Virus record (IMG/VR): IMGVR_UViG_3300043436_001308
Location: 1-29,007 of that record
Length of the DNA: 29,007 nucleotides
DNA from: a virus
Direction: 5' to 3' (one strand)
Each line of letters opens with the position of its first letter. Within the stretch, counting starts at the first letter, position 1. This document shows, piece by piece, positions 1 to 8,996 of this stretch. Under the pieces are notes generated by a model. It saw only the letters and a list, made by a program, of their open reading frames with translations. It was not told the DNA's origin and searched no databases. The position numbers were made by a program, and so were the translations under genes.

Positions 1-1159
1 AATTTCCTGAAGTTGCCCAAGTGCCAACCAATCCATTTCCTGCCGTTACGGAAGTAACCCTCGCAGTCCCGTTAACGTCAAGTCTAAAGCCTGCGTCTGT
101 GGTGGTGTTGATGCCTACGTTACCTGTGTTGTACAGCCATAGTTGGTTTGGGTTTGTTACCGTATCTAAAAAGCCAGAAGAAAGTAAAATAGGTCTAATT
201 GTTCCCGTGCCACCTTTCCCCGTTGCAAGCGTAAACGAAGAACCCGTAGCACGAACAACCATAGCTTCAAAGTTTGTTCCGTCTGCTATTAAATCAGTTC
301 CCGAAAGAACAAATTGTGCTTTAACATTTGCACTTAATCCCGTACCTTTTGGAATTATTTGAAAATTTTGACCAACATTTGTTCCACTTGATGGATAAAA
401 TGTAGCAGTAGGAAAGTTATCGCTTGAATTGGTTAGCCTAATATCGGTGCTTCTATTCGTTCCGCTTGTGTTGTTAAGCGTTACCGTACCACTCACCCTC
501 GCAGTACCATTGACGTCTAAACGGAAGCCTGCATCGGTTGTTGTGTTTATTAGGACGTTGCCGTTTCCGTGTATTCGTAGCCTTTCGTTTACACCACCCG
601 TAAAAAAACGAATATCGCCTGTTGTTGCTTTGTTGGCCGTAAAGTTTATACCATCTAAATTGCTTGCGCTAAAAAAGTAACCTCGATTTTGGAAGGCATC
701 ACCTGTGGCAGTACCACCGATACCCATATACATTCTATCGTTAGAAGTGCCTGCATTGTTAAAACAATTGATTTCGGTATAACCATTTGTAGCGGTGTTT
801 CTCAATTTTACACCAACTACATCTCCATTTAAAGTACCTTGAATGTCTAAGAATTGAGCGGGGCTACTCGTACCAATCCCTAAGCGGTTGTTAGTGCCGT
901 CCCAAAATAAAGACGAACTCTGCTGCAACACATTCCCCGTACCTTGAAACAATACCCGTCCTATTGTACCCGAAGCTATCGGTGTAGTGCCTATGGTTAA
1001 ACCCGTTGGCGGTAGTGGTATTGCGTCGATGAGTTCTTGACCAGTAATTGACTTAGTAACGTAAGAACCGCCTTCTAAAGTTGAGACTTCTATTAAATCC
1101 GTAGCCGCTAGGTCTGCCCCTTTTGGGGTCATTTGGCTAATTTTCTGTGTTAGGTTCAT
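1..1159 (-). CDS. Tail fibre protein, N-terminal part (runs off the left edge)
   Basis: An open frame of 386 codons starts at the ATG 1159-1157 and has no stop before the window edge, so only the N-terminal part is seen. The protein is rich in Gly, Thr, Asn and Ser. It carries three copies of a fibre-shaft repeat of the type (L/V)GI(G/N)T...LDVNGTARV near residues 92-110, 199-221 and 346-368; the last two are also clearly repeated in the DNA. Such repeats are common in trimeric fibres and adhesins of Bacteroidota phages and bacteria, so a receptor-binding role at the tail tip is inferred. The start is fixed by the TAATATTGTT motif directly before the ATG. It follows the tail-completion-like gene by 13 bases and would be the last gene of the tail block. 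The C-terminal receptor domain is not visible. Confidence 0.85.
   Translation of the reverse strand, partial: MNLTQKISQMTPKGADLAATDLIEVSTLEGGSYVTKSITGQELIDAIPLPPTGLTIGTTPIASGTIGRVLFQGTGNVLQQSSSLFWDGTNNRLGIGTSSPAQFLDIQGTLNGDVVGVKLRNTATNGYTEINCFNNAGTSNDRMYMGIGGTATGDAFQNRGYFFSASNLDGINFTANKATTGDIRFFTGGVNERLRIHGNGNVLINTTTDAGFRLDVNGTARVSGTVTLNNTSGTNRSTDIRLTNSSDNFPTATFYPSSGTNVGQNFQIIPKGTGLSANVKAQFVLSGTDLIADGTNFEAMVVRATGSSFTLATGKGGTGTIRPILLSSGFLDTVTNPNQLWLYNTGNVGINTTTDAGFRLDVNGTARVTSVTAGNGLVGTWATSGN
58..145 (-). repeat. Fibre-shaft repeat, left copy
   Basis: About 88 bases similar to 496-583; both begin CCCTCGCAGT on the plus strand and encode the same NTTTDAGF...LDVNGTARV shaft segment. It is an imperfect direct repeat within the fibre gene. 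Confidence 0.75.
496..583 (-). repeat. Fibre-shaft repeat, right copy
   Basis: Partner of 58-145, diverged mostly at synonymous positions, with the segment NTTTDAGFRLDVNGTARV conserved. A more diverged third copy, recognisable only in protein, lies near bases 830-885. Confidence 0.75.
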
Positions 1160-1169
1160 AACAATATTA
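1157..1169 (-). promoter_or_regulatory. Start-codon motif TAATATTGTTATG (fibre gene)
   Basis: One of six copies of a TAATATNGTT element abutting an ATG. It marks the fibre start. It lies in the 13-base gap after the preceding stop codon. Confidence 0.6.
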
Positions 1170-1172
1170 CAA

Positions 1173-1622
1173 TTAATTTGGAACTTGTTTAAGCGGTACG
1201 GCGCAGTCTGTCCAGTTGTTTACGGCGTAAGTTGCTGTCATTACCCAACCCGCTGCATAGTCTAGTAAGTCGTTGTTTAACGGCTCAAAAGTAGGGGTGT
1301 CTACTAGATCAAAAGAATAGTTATTCGAGTTTATGAAGTACGTGTAAAGGTCGTACAGAATTTGTTGGCAGTCGCTTAGAATTACGTTAATATTCGCGCG
1401 GTCTTTTTGAATAATGTCAAAGCAATAAATTTCTAGGACAAAGTCGTTCGTGTTTTCGGTGGCTAAAGCCGTCACGGGTACAATGTAAACAATAGGGTAT
1501 TTTTCGTCTTTGGTGGCGAAGTTAAACATTTGTTCTTTGAAGTCCGACCCTACCTTTTTTACTTGAATATGGTTGTCGTAAAACGTTGTTATTTCGTTTA
1601 TAAGTGCTTGGTAACTTGTCAT
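1173..1622 (-). CDS. Putative tail completion/terminator-like protein
   Basis: 149 residues, soluble, without signal peptide or membrane segment. The start ATG overlaps the tape-measure stop as ATGA, so the two are probably translationally coupled. The N-terminal helix (MTSYQALINEITTFYDNH) is followed by an alternating beta pattern (YPIVYIVPVTALATENTNDFVLEIYCFDI). That layout resembles small tail-terminator or completion proteins of siphophages, but no diagnostic motif is visible. Position between tape measure and fibre supports a tail role. The functional label is inference; virion association is more secure than the exact job. Confidence 0.55.
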   Translation of the reverse strand: MTSYQALINEITTFYDNHIQVKKVGSDFKEQMFNFATKDEKYPIVYIVPVTALATENTNDFVLEIYCFDIIQKDRANINVILSDCQQILYDLYTYFINSNNYSFDLVDTPTFEPLNNDLLDYAAGWVMTATYAVNNWTDCAVPLKQVPN

Positions 1623-3649
1623 AATTCAGAACCTTGTTTGATTTTATTTATTTTCGTTTGTGTGCTTGTTATGTCCGTTTCGCTTACAACCGCTTGCACT
1701 ACAAAACTAGGTGATGCACTTGCGCTTTTTGGTTGTCCTGCCGTGTTTAAGTTATTGCCTTGTCCGAACAAATTAATTTGCGGTACAATAGACGCAGCAC
1801 TTGACGAGCTAGCAGTATCATTACCACCGCCGCCACCTGCCGAAACTGAGCCGCTAGGGTTGCTTAATAGTTGCTTTGCCTTAGCTATGTTTGTGGTAAT
1901 TTGAATAATACCGCTAGCGAATTGCGCAATACCAGCCGCACCCGCCGAAACCCCGTTAAAAGGGTTTGATTGAGACGCAGCAACCAAAGCCGAAATGGCC
2001 TTAGCCGTGTCGATACCAATTTGAACTAGCGCGCTGGCCTTGTTAAATTGTTCTAGTTTCTTTTGGTCTTTAATAAAGGCATTGCCTAAAGCTCCTACGC
2101 CGTCTACTATGTCACCTGCTAGGGTTATTTTAGCGTCGCGTTCGGCCTTAGCCGCTTCGATTTTAGCCAAAGACGCGGCCTTTTCGTCGGCTACGACTTT
2201 GTCGTTTATTGCTTTAATTTCGGCGGCTCTTTTTTCTTCTAAGAATTTCGTGTCCGTTCCGTATTGCTCGGCTAAAGCTATTAACTCAAAGTAACGCGTT
2301 TGTATTTCGTCTTTTTGTCGTTCGGTTTCGCTCATGCGTAACACTCGCATTTGTTCTTCAAAGTCTTCTTGCGCTTGTAGCTGTACGTTTTCGTTGTCCC
2401 GAATAGCTTTGTTAATGTCAGCTTGTCGTTTTAAGTCGGCGTCTTTTTGTACTTGCGCTGCCTTGTCTAGTTCGGCTTGCTTTTGGTCGTTGTAAAGTTT
2501 GGTTAAACGTACCTTTTCCGCACCCGTTAAGTTTTCGTTTTTCTTTACGTCTTCGATTAGGCGTTTGTACTTTTCATTTGTGGCGGCTAGTTCGCGTTCG
2601 GTGTCGTCTGCAATCAAACCTATTTCTATGTCCTTAATAGTGCGCTCTGCGTCTAGTCGGTTCTTAGCGTAAGCCTTTGCGTTTTCCTTTCGTTTTTCCG
2701 CTGCGGCTTTGTCTTTTTCCGCTTGTTCGGCTGCGTCGTCTATTTCTAGCAATTGGCGCTCTTTACGTCCGTCGGCTAGTATTTTCTTTTCGGCGGCAAT
2801 TTGTTCGCGTAATTTCTTGCGCTTTTCTAGGTTGTCTTTAGATGCAATCTTTTGAAGTGCTGCGTATTCCTTTTGCGTGTCTTTTAAACGGCCCTCAGCT
2901 TCTTTGCTTATGGCTTTGGACTTGGCTATTTCCAGATCCGTTGTGTCTTTACCCGCGGCTTTTGCTTTGGCTATTTCTATGTCGTAAGAATCTGCAATCT
3001 TTTCGGCGCGTTTCTTAGAACTTGCGGCGGCCTTTTCGTTGGCCTTACCCATTTTTTCTGCGTTTTCTTCGGCGGCAAATTGTGTCAAACCTAGCCAGTC
3101 GGTCATTTCTTTAAACCCGTCAATAATTGCGTTAATGGGTATCATTAAAATATCTAATGCTTTTTGTAATACGCCAATTTTAGACAAGAAAACCACTATG
3201 GCAACCACTATTGCAGTAATAACTGCGACAAGTAAAAAGATAGGGTTAGCTAGTATTTGCATGCCTAGTTTAACGAAAGCCCCGCCAAGGGTTTTAATAG
3301 TTCCTGTAATGCCTTTAATTGCGCCCGAAATGTCCGCTTTACCAATCTTACCCAAGTTGCTAGCGAAGACCTGCGACTTTTGGCTAGCTTCTTCGAAGTC
3401 CAAAGACATTAAACTCGACTTAATGCCGTCAAATGAATTGCTAACTTGTTCGAATTTAGACCCCGAAGCAAAGACGTTTACTGCGTCGTTTGCGTCTTTA
3501 ATTCTGTCGGAAAGTTCACCCGCTTTTTTTGCGAGCATTTCCATTTGTGCGGGGTCAGTAGCCGCCGCTATTTCGGCTTTTAACTGCCTTAACTCGGCTT
3601 TCATTGAGCCGACACCCGTAAGCTTTAAAGGAATAGTAACTTCATTCAT
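1619..3649 (-). CDS. Tail tape-measure protein
   Basis: 676 residues. After a helical N-terminus (about 1-125) comes a strongly hydrophobic stretch at about 133-157 (NPIFLLVAVITAIVVAIVVF). A long Lys/Glu/Ala-rich coiled coil fills about 190-505. The Gly/Ala/Ser-rich C-terminal region includes ALVQIGIDTAKAISALVAA and a Gly run near 610. Hydrophobic segment plus long coiled coil is the classic tape-measure layout: these proteins fill the tail tube, set its length and enter or approach the host envelope at DNA ejection. By the usual rule of about 0.15 nm per residue the tail would be near 100 nm (inference). The start is supported by the TAATATAGTTATG motif. Unusually, two large tail proteins lie upstream of it. 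Confidence 0.88.
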   Translation of the reverse strand: MNEVTIPLKLTGVGSMKAELRQLKAEIAAATDPAQMEMLAKKAGELSDRIKDANDAVNVFASGSKFEQVSNSFDGIKSSLMSLDFEEASQKSQVFASNLGKIGKADISGAIKGITGTIKTLGGAFVKLGMQILANPIFLLVAVITAIVVAIVVFLSKIGVLQKALDILMIPINAIIDGFKEMTDWLGLTQFAAEENAEKMGKANEKAAASSKKRAEKIADSYDIEIAKAKAAGKDTTDLEIAKSKAISKEAEGRLKDTQKEYAALQKIASKDNLEKRKKLREQIAAEKKILADGRKERQLLEIDDAAEQAEKDKAAAEKRKENAKAYAKNRLDAERTIKDIEIGLIADDTERELAATNEKYKRLIEDVKKNENLTGAEKVRLTKLYNDQKQAELDKAAQVQKDADLKRQADINKAIRDNENVQLQAQEDFEEQMRVLRMSETERQKDEIQTRYFELIALAEQYGTDTKFLEEKRAAEIKAINDKVVADEKAASLAKIEAAKAERDAKITLAGDIVDGVGALGNAFIKDQKKLEQFNKASALVQIGIDTAKAISALVAASQSNPFNGVSAGAAGIAQFASGIIQITTNIAKAKQLLSNPSGSVSAGGGGGNDTASSSSAASIVPQINLFGQGNNLNTAGQPKSASASPSFVVQAVVSETDITSTQTKINKIKQGSEL

Positions 3650-3659
3650 AACTATATTA
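3647..3659 (-). promoter_or_regulatory. Start-codon motif TAATATAGTTATG (tape measure)
   Basis: Copy of the TAATATNGTT element directly against the ATG. It occupies the 14-base gap after the upstream stop codon. Confidence 0.6.
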
Positions 3660-3663
3660 AAAT

Positions 3664-6354
3664 TTAGTAGGTGCGAATTTCTAGGGTGGTATTATTTAGT
3701 ATGCCGTCGGCGTGTTGGTGGTTCTGGGTGTTAGTAGTTTTAACTATAATGTCTCCGTCAGTGTTTATAAACGCGCTATTCAAATGGTCATGTTCGTTGC
3801 TATTGATCATTACGAAAGTATACAACGGGTCGAACGGGCTTATAGCAACACCTTTGTATTGACCTTGTGCTACCCGTGTCCATGTTACCGCCCCTATGTT
3901 ATTGCTTAAGTCTATGGCTGTGGGTGCAGCCGTTCCCGTTTGAGTAAGATTAACGACGTAGTTTGTACGTTGTACTGGTAGGCCGTTAATTCTAGGGGTT
4001 ATTATACCATCCTCATTTAACGTTTGCCCGTCGCCAATTACAATACCTCGAACGCCTTGCGCTATGGTGTTACCGCGTCCCATGACAGCAACCTGCGAAC
4101 CTTCTAAGATTACATTTCCTGAAATAGTCGAAGACCTAAGCACGGAATTTAAAGCGGCTTGTACGTTCGGGCTAGGTGTAGGGTTGCCCGTGTTTGTAAT
4201 AAACGGGGCTAGTTCTAGTTCGCTGTCGACGCTTATAAGTTCGACTTTCGTTAGGCCGTCCGTGTTTGCATTGTAGTCAATTACGCGGTTAATATTCCAC
4301 CATGAGTTGTCGATGCGAATTTTGTCGTTAAGCTTTAAACTATGTATGTCGTTTTCTTTTAAGTAGAAAAACGCGCTTAGCATTTTACCCTCGTTAATTT
4401 GGTTAATTGTACGACGCCAATACATATTGTAAAGCGTGTTGTTTGTTAACGTTTGAGGGTTGTAATAATAAAAGTCACACGTCCCGAAGTTAATGTCAAA
4501 GCTAGGCGTTAACGCGTTGTCGAAATGGGTAATAGCTGGGTATGTCGTTACCCCGTAAGTTCCAATTACACCCCCGTCTATAATAGTGTACGACCCGCAA
4601 GGTTGTTCGCCGCCGTCGTAAAGTATTCTTATATTCGTCTTTGGGGCTTGTCCGTCAATCATTGGCACAATTGCACCAAATGTAGTTTGAGCTATTGGCG
4701 TAGGGCTAAAGATTAATTCCTTTGTGTCTACGTCCTTAACATATTCCGAATTGAAAATGTATTCTTGTTGTCCGTAGATTTCCTTTGTAGCGTCAATATA
4801 AAGCGTGTTAGGCGTGTCTTTGTCTTCTTTGTAAGTTAAGACTAGGCGCTTGTTTGAAACGTCGGGTAAAAATTCTAAATTTTGTTCGCGGTCTTTGGCT
4901 AGTTTGTATGTCCAGTCGCGCTCAGTTCCGTTGTCGTAATACTCGTCTCGGTGTGTTAAAATTATATTGTTTGGTTGGCTTGGGTCTACGTCTGCGAATA
5001 GGTTGTACATTTGGAAAATAGACTTCACAAAGTCGCTTTGCTTTATCTTTTGCGGTACGTATTGGTTCATTGTGATCACCCCGCCAATTGGTTGCACGTA
5101 GCTATTCGGTTTTATTTCTATTCGTATGTCCGTAATATCTATGTTTACGTCAACTTGCGCCAATACATTGGACGCAGTACGCCACTTGTTGCTAACCTGC
5201 CAATCCGAAGTAATGCCCGTGGCAAAAGTCAAAATATCACCCGTCGAAATGAAACCACTAGGACTAGTTATAACTGAGTTTAAATAGCTGCCGTAAATGG
5301 TCGTACCGCTAGCAATATAATCATTAATAAAAAGCGGCGTTAAATTGGCGTTCGTGCCTACAAAAGACGCGTTTAAAGCTTTAACGTAAGGGGTAAAAGT
5401 TGCGTTTCCTGGGAACGTTCCAATAAATGGTCGCACGGGACTAGCGCTATGGTTAAAAAAAGTTAGGTTGTATTCTATTGTTACGTTGTATTCGTAAGAC
5501 TGCGAAGCCGCGGGGTCTACGTCCGTGGGTGCTGTGTACTGACCCGTCACGGGGTTAAAGATGCCTTGCGGGTCTTCTAATTCAGTCCATGCCGTTATAA
5601 CTTCTTGAAACGTATTAAATGAGCCAGTAGGTGACTGAGCAACCGAAGTAGCGTAAACATTCCTAGCTGTTACTTTGTAGTCGTTCCAATCAATTTGGTT
5701 TTCTTCGCCGTTGTAAGGAATAAGCAATTTATCAAAGCGGGCGTTTTGTAAGTCCGTCCACGTGTAGGTAAAGCCAGCGTTTGCGAAGATGCGGTCGAAA
5801 TAAGTCTTAGCATAAATAGCGGGCTTAATTTGGCGAACGTTGTAAAGGTTGTCCGTGTCGTAAGGTAAGACGTATTTGTAGCCGTTGGCCTGCGTAAAAC
5901 TAAAGCTGCCAATTATAGCGCTCGAATTTGAAAAATGGTTAAGGTCGCTAAAGTCTATGTCCGTAAGTTCGGCGTTTGTTATGGCCGTGAATAGCTCGGC
6001 CTTCGTGTCTTTTATTAGAACCTCGTAGTTGACCACTTGTTCATGTGCGTCTGTAAGTTGTGACTTGTTTACGGCAATGAGTTGTAAAATTGCGTTGTCT
6101 AAAATTACAACTTCGTTTTGGGTGACTTGGCAATACGTCAACTGCGAAACGTCGAACGTACCCGCGTCTATATTGACGTCGTAGTAGTGATTTAAAAGTT
6201 GGTTGTTGTTGTCCGTTCCCGCTAAGACTATGGTTTTTGAAAATGTACCCGTTCGTTTTGTAATATCCCTAATTTCACCAACTGAAAAGGTAAGCGGAAA
6301 ACTAACGTCTTGGCGCACGTCAAGTACGCCCGTGTCTAAAATAATTTTAACCAT
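3664..6354 (-). CDS. Large tail protein, probable tail-tip/baseplate component
   Basis: 896 residues. The N-terminus contains DVSFPLTFSVGEIRDITKRT followed by GTFSKTIVLAGT, a signature I associate with a large tail protein of Bacteroidota siphophages. The middle (about 430-530) has a segment with MYNLFADVDPSQPNNIILTH and the charged stretch DREQNLEFLPDVSNKRLVLT, reminiscent of hub or tail-lysin-like proteins. The C-terminal third is Gly/Asn/Ile-rich (VILEGSQVAVMGRGNTIAQG), like a beta-structured fibre connector. No peptidase motif was recognised. The start overlaps the preceding gene by 8 bases (ATGGTTAA). A structural tail-tip role is inferred from size, sequence type and position between terminase and tape measure. 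Confidence 0.7.
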   Translation of the reverse strand: MVKIILDTGVLDVRQDVSFPLTFSVGEIRDITKRTGTFSKTIVLAGTDNNNQLLNHYYDVNIDAGTFDVSQLTYCQVTQNEVVILDNAILQLIAVNKSQLTDAHEQVVNYEVLIKDTKAELFTAITNAELTDIDFSDLNHFSNSSAIIGSFSFTQANGYKYVLPYDTDNLYNVRQIKPAIYAKTYFDRIFANAGFTYTWTDLQNARFDKLLIPYNGEENQIDWNDYKVTARNVYATSVAQSPTGSFNTFQEVITAWTELEDPQGIFNPVTGQYTAPTDVDPAASQSYEYNVTIEYNLTFFNHSASPVRPFIGTFPGNATFTPYVKALNASFVGTNANLTPLFINDYIASGTTIYGSYLNSVITSPSGFISTGDILTFATGITSDWQVSNKWRTASNVLAQVDVNIDITDIRIEIKPNSYVQPIGGVITMNQYVPQKIKQSDFVKSIFQMYNLFADVDPSQPNNIILTHRDEYYDNGTERDWTYKLAKDREQNLEFLPDVSNKRLVLTYKEDKDTPNTLYIDATKEIYGQQEYIFNSEYVKDVDTKELIFSPTPIAQTTFGAIVPMIDGQAPKTNIRILYDGGEQPCGSYTIIDGGVIGTYGVTTYPAITHFDNALTPSFDINFGTCDFYYYNPQTLTNNTLYNMYWRRTINQINEGKMLSAFFYLKENDIHSLKLNDKIRIDNSWWNINRVIDYNANTDGLTKVELISVDSELELAPFITNTGNPTPSPNVQAALNSVLRSSTISGNVILEGSQVAVMGRGNTIAQGVRGIVIGDGQTLNEDGIITPRINGLPVQRTNYVVNLTQTGTAAPTAIDLSNNIGAVTWTRVAQGQYKGVAISPFDPLYTFVMINSNEHDHLNSAFINTDGDIIVKTTNTQNHQHADGILNNTTLEIRTY

Positions 6355-7816
6355 TGATTGCGTCGTTATTTGCTAGCTTGACAACTAGGGTTTGTTTGAT
6401 TAGGTTCTTGTTTCGTTCTTTAAACACTTCGTAAGAATTATTAGTCACAATTACGGGTAGGTAATTCGTGCTTTCAGGAACTCGAACGGGGCAGCCGTCT
6501 TCGTCAATGACTGGTATGCCGTCTTCGGTTGTTAGGTAGGTAACAAGCTTAAAGAATACTTGCGGGCTAGTTACTAGTTCTTCGAAATATGTTGCCATGT
6601 TTTGGCTCATCCAGTTGCTGTTTAGTTCTAGCGTCTTTACGACGTTTATATTGAACGTGCTAAACCCAAATTCTTCGTAATTATAATTCCATTGGCCGTC
6701 GCTTACGAAGCCTTGAACGTCTTTATTGTACTCGTCGCGTTGTACTTCGCCACGTTCGTAGCTCTTAAGTTGAAACGCAAAGCTTGACCATGAACCCATG
6801 CGATCCAAAAAGCACAAATGGTATTCGTTAATTTGTACACGTCGGTCTATATTGACGCGGTACTTAACAGACTTTTGCCCGCCGTCGTCGTAATAAAAGT
6901 CGTAATAGGTTGTATCTGGTTTGACTAGGGGTAAAGTTCCCGCAGCTATGGTAAGAACACCCGCGTTGTTCGGGCCTACCGCTACACCTTCAATAGTTGT
7001 ATTGTTAGTAAGTAGTTTTGTTAGGACGTCGCCGTTCGAGTTTTCAAAGACTATCTTTTTACCTATGCGACCCCTTATGTTTAACCAAAGGTCCTGACCT
7101 AAGGTTGCGTAAAATTCAGTTTGCGGTTGGTTGGTAACCCAAAGCTTTGTAACGCCGTTAGGGTTGTACGTGTTTTCGTCGTATGTAGGAAATTCTATAA
7201 AGCGTCTAGCGCCGTTAAAAACGCGTTTAATGTCGAAGTCCGTAATGTCGTACGTTACTACTTTGCGGTTGTCAGCATATACCACCGACCCGTTAACGTT
7301 GGCATCGGTTACGCTAGTCCATGACACGCCAATTTCAAACCATGAGCCGCTAGAATTAGTTACGGAATGTAAGCCCTCAACTAAAGGGTTAGCCACACCG
7401 CCGTCCGCTTGGGTTATGTTTATTTGGTCACCAATTGCGAACGTATTTGTGACATTCACACGAACAAAGCCCGCCGAGTTTGTAAGTGCTGAGGTGTAAT
7501 TGAATTGCGCTAGGTATTCTTCACCCGTCTTTACTTCGTAGTTGTAGTAACTATTGACCGCGTCGTAGTCCGTTGTTACCAAAGGTTGAAAATCCCAGCT
7601 AACGTATGAGCTTAGAAACTTAGATAGGTCAAGTTCGCCGTAACCCGTGCCAAAGGTTGGTAAGACCTTAAAGCGTCCTATTAGGGTCGCGCCGTTGTAT
7701 ACGTCAAAAATGTACTTGAAGCCGTCTAGGTTCTTGTTAGTTGAGTCGACTATAAACTTTACGGGGTTGTAAGCGGGTGTAAAGCTTTGGGGTTGTGCTA
7801 TTATTGTTTGTGCCAT
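6347..7816 (-). CDS. Tail protein, possible distal-tail component
   Basis: 489 residues, beta-rich, with no signal peptide or membrane segment. The N-terminal region (NLDGFKYIFDVYNGATLIGR, then GYGELDLSKFLSSYVSWDF) and the central part (GARRFIEFPTYDENTY) look like a virion protein. It is translationally coupled to the 896-residue tail protein downstream, and the two may form a tail-tip complex. It starts at an ATG preceded by TAATATAGTT, 28 bases after the large terminase stop. No family with a known activity was recognised; the tail assignment rests on context and general composition. Confidence 0.6.
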   Translation of the reverse strand: MAQTIIAQPQSFTPAYNPVKFIVDSTNKNLDGFKYIFDVYNGATLIGRFKVLPTFGTGYGELDLSKFLSSYVSWDFQPLVTTDYDAVNSYYNYEVKTGEEYLAQFNYTSALTNSAGFVRVNVTNTFAIGDQINITQADGGVANPLVEGLHSVTNSSGSWFEIGVSWTSVTDANVNGSVVYADNRKVVTYDITDFDIKRVFNGARRFIEFPTYDENTYNPNGVTKLWVTNQPQTEFYATLGQDLWLNIRGRIGKKIVFENSNGDVLTKLLTNNTTIEGVAVGPNNAGVLTIAAGTLPLVKPDTTYYDFYYDDGGQKSVKYRVNIDRRVQINEYHLCFLDRMGSWSSFAFQLKSYERGEVQRDEYNKDVQGFVSDGQWNYNYEEFGFSTFNINVVKTLELNSNWMSQNMATYFEELVTSPQVFFKLVTYLTTEDGIPVIDEDGCPVRVPESTNYLPVIVTNNSYEVFKERNKNLIKQTLVVKLANNDAING

Positions 7817-7826
7817 AACTATATTA
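7814..7826 (-). promoter_or_regulatory. Start-codon motif TAATATAGTTATG (489-residue tail protein)
   Basis: Copy of the TAATATNGTT element directly against the ATG, in the 28-base gap after the large terminase gene. Confidence 0.6.
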
Positions 7827-7844
7827 ATTTGCGCCCGTCTTTAA

Positions 7845-8996
7845 TTAGAAAGCGAAGTAGGCGTCGTCGGTGAAGTATTGTTCTTTTATGTAGGTCGTCG
7901 CGTAACGTGTCGCGTCCATTGCGTCGTCGTACAGCTTCACGGGTTCGTCTAGAATCTGATCACCTACCTTTTTCCATTTGTAGTTTTGATATTCTTTTTT
8001 TAGGTGTTCGTTTTCCAAACATATTACCCCGAATGTCTTTATATTGTCGATGCCTTTCTTTACGGACTTGTTCGCGTTTAAAACATTATAACCCGCGTTG
8101 TTCATTTCGGCAATGATTTCAGGGCGTGCGTAGTCGGCTATTATTTCGGTTTCCTTTTCTATGTTTAGGTCAGCTAGGCGGTCGATTAGGTTTGAGGTTG
8201 TAAGGTAGCTTTCGTATATTACGGGTTCAATGAAAATGTCTTTTTCGTGCCAATAGACGCGAACCAACGCGGTGGGGTGATTGTACCCAAAATCGCAGCC
8301 GTATACAAACTGAGTAAAGCGTGAGGGTCGGTGCGGTAAAAATGTCCAGTTCGAGTATATGTTACTTTTGCTTATGGCCTTTTCACCTAGCGCATAAATT
8401 TGGTAAAGGGCCTCGTCGGTTCGTTTGAGGTCTTCAATTTGTCTTTTGATGCTGTCGGGTAAAAAAGGGTTGTCGCGATACGTGCTTTTGATTAGGACGC
8501 TTTCGTTTTTTGGTAGGTCGTAAAGCCATGAGGTCGAATCCGACGGGTTGTAGTCAAAGATTAGCTTTGTTTCGGTACGCATGTTTAACTGCGTGAAGTC
8601 GTCGTAAAACAACTCATTGGCCTCATTACACCAAGCTAGGTTACGCTTGCGCCCCCTAATCTTTTGCTCATCGTCAACACTAAAAAATTCAACCATTGAG
8701 CCATTAGGGAACGTGTAAATGTGTTCGCTCATGTTATGGCTAGCCTTGTCGTAAATTCCCGACTCTTTAAGCACTTCGAAAAAGTCGCGCATTGCCGTTG
8801 CCCTAAGCGCTGGGAACGTCTTACGAATAATAGAAACGACGACGCCTTTGTTTTGTAGGCAATAGACTAAAATGAGCTGACAAAGCGAATACGTCTTACT
8901 TGAACGGCTGCCACCCTCGTTAATGATAAAACGCGCCTCGTTATTGTAAAGCGCGTCGTAATTCTTTTCAAATACAATTGTAGATTGTAAGTCCAT
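7845..8996 (-). CDS. terL: Terminase large subunit
   Basis: 383 residues; the ATPase-nuclease motor that packages DNA into proheads through the portal. The Walker A-type loop is EGGSRSSKTYS (residues 27-37, Lys34-Thr35). The following acidic motif is NLAWCNEANEL (Glu125/Glu128). The RNase H-like nuclease domain shows VYGCDFGYNHP (Asp235), EIIADYARPE (Asp288) and LYDDAMDATRYA (Asp357/358/361), the three expected metal-binding acidic clusters. It resembles the PBSX/Terminase_3 group. The start codon overlaps the small-subunit stop (TAATG), the usual coupling of the pair. It lies far from the portal gene on this linear map. Confidence 0.95.
   Translation of the reverse strand: MDLQSTIVFEKNYDALYNNEARFIINEGGSRSSKTYSLCQLILVYCLQNKGVVVSIIRKTFPALRATAMRDFFEVLKESGIYDKASHNMSEHIYTFPNGSMVEFFSVDDEQKIRGRKRNLAWCNEANELFYDDFTQLNMRTETKLIFDYNPSDSTSWLYDLPKNESVLIKSTYRDNPFLPDSIKRQIEDLKRTDEALYQIYALGEKAISKSNIYSNWTFLPHRPSRFTQFVYGCDFGYNHPTALVRVYWHEKDIFIEPVIYESYLTTSNLIDRLADLNIEKETEIIADYARPEIIAEMNNAGYNVLNANKSVKKGIDNIKTFGVICLENEHLKKEYQNYKWKKVGDQILDEPVKLYDDAMDATRYATTYIKEQYFTDDAYFAF

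Noticed and set aside
21-680. Plus-strand frames opposite the fibre gene
   Set aside because: They are antisense to a clear fibre repeat protein and have Val/Pro/Ser-rich, shadow-like composition.
5670-5912. 80-codon minus-strand frame
   Set aside because: Alternate frame inside the 896-residue tail protein with Thr/Leu/Arg-biased composition.
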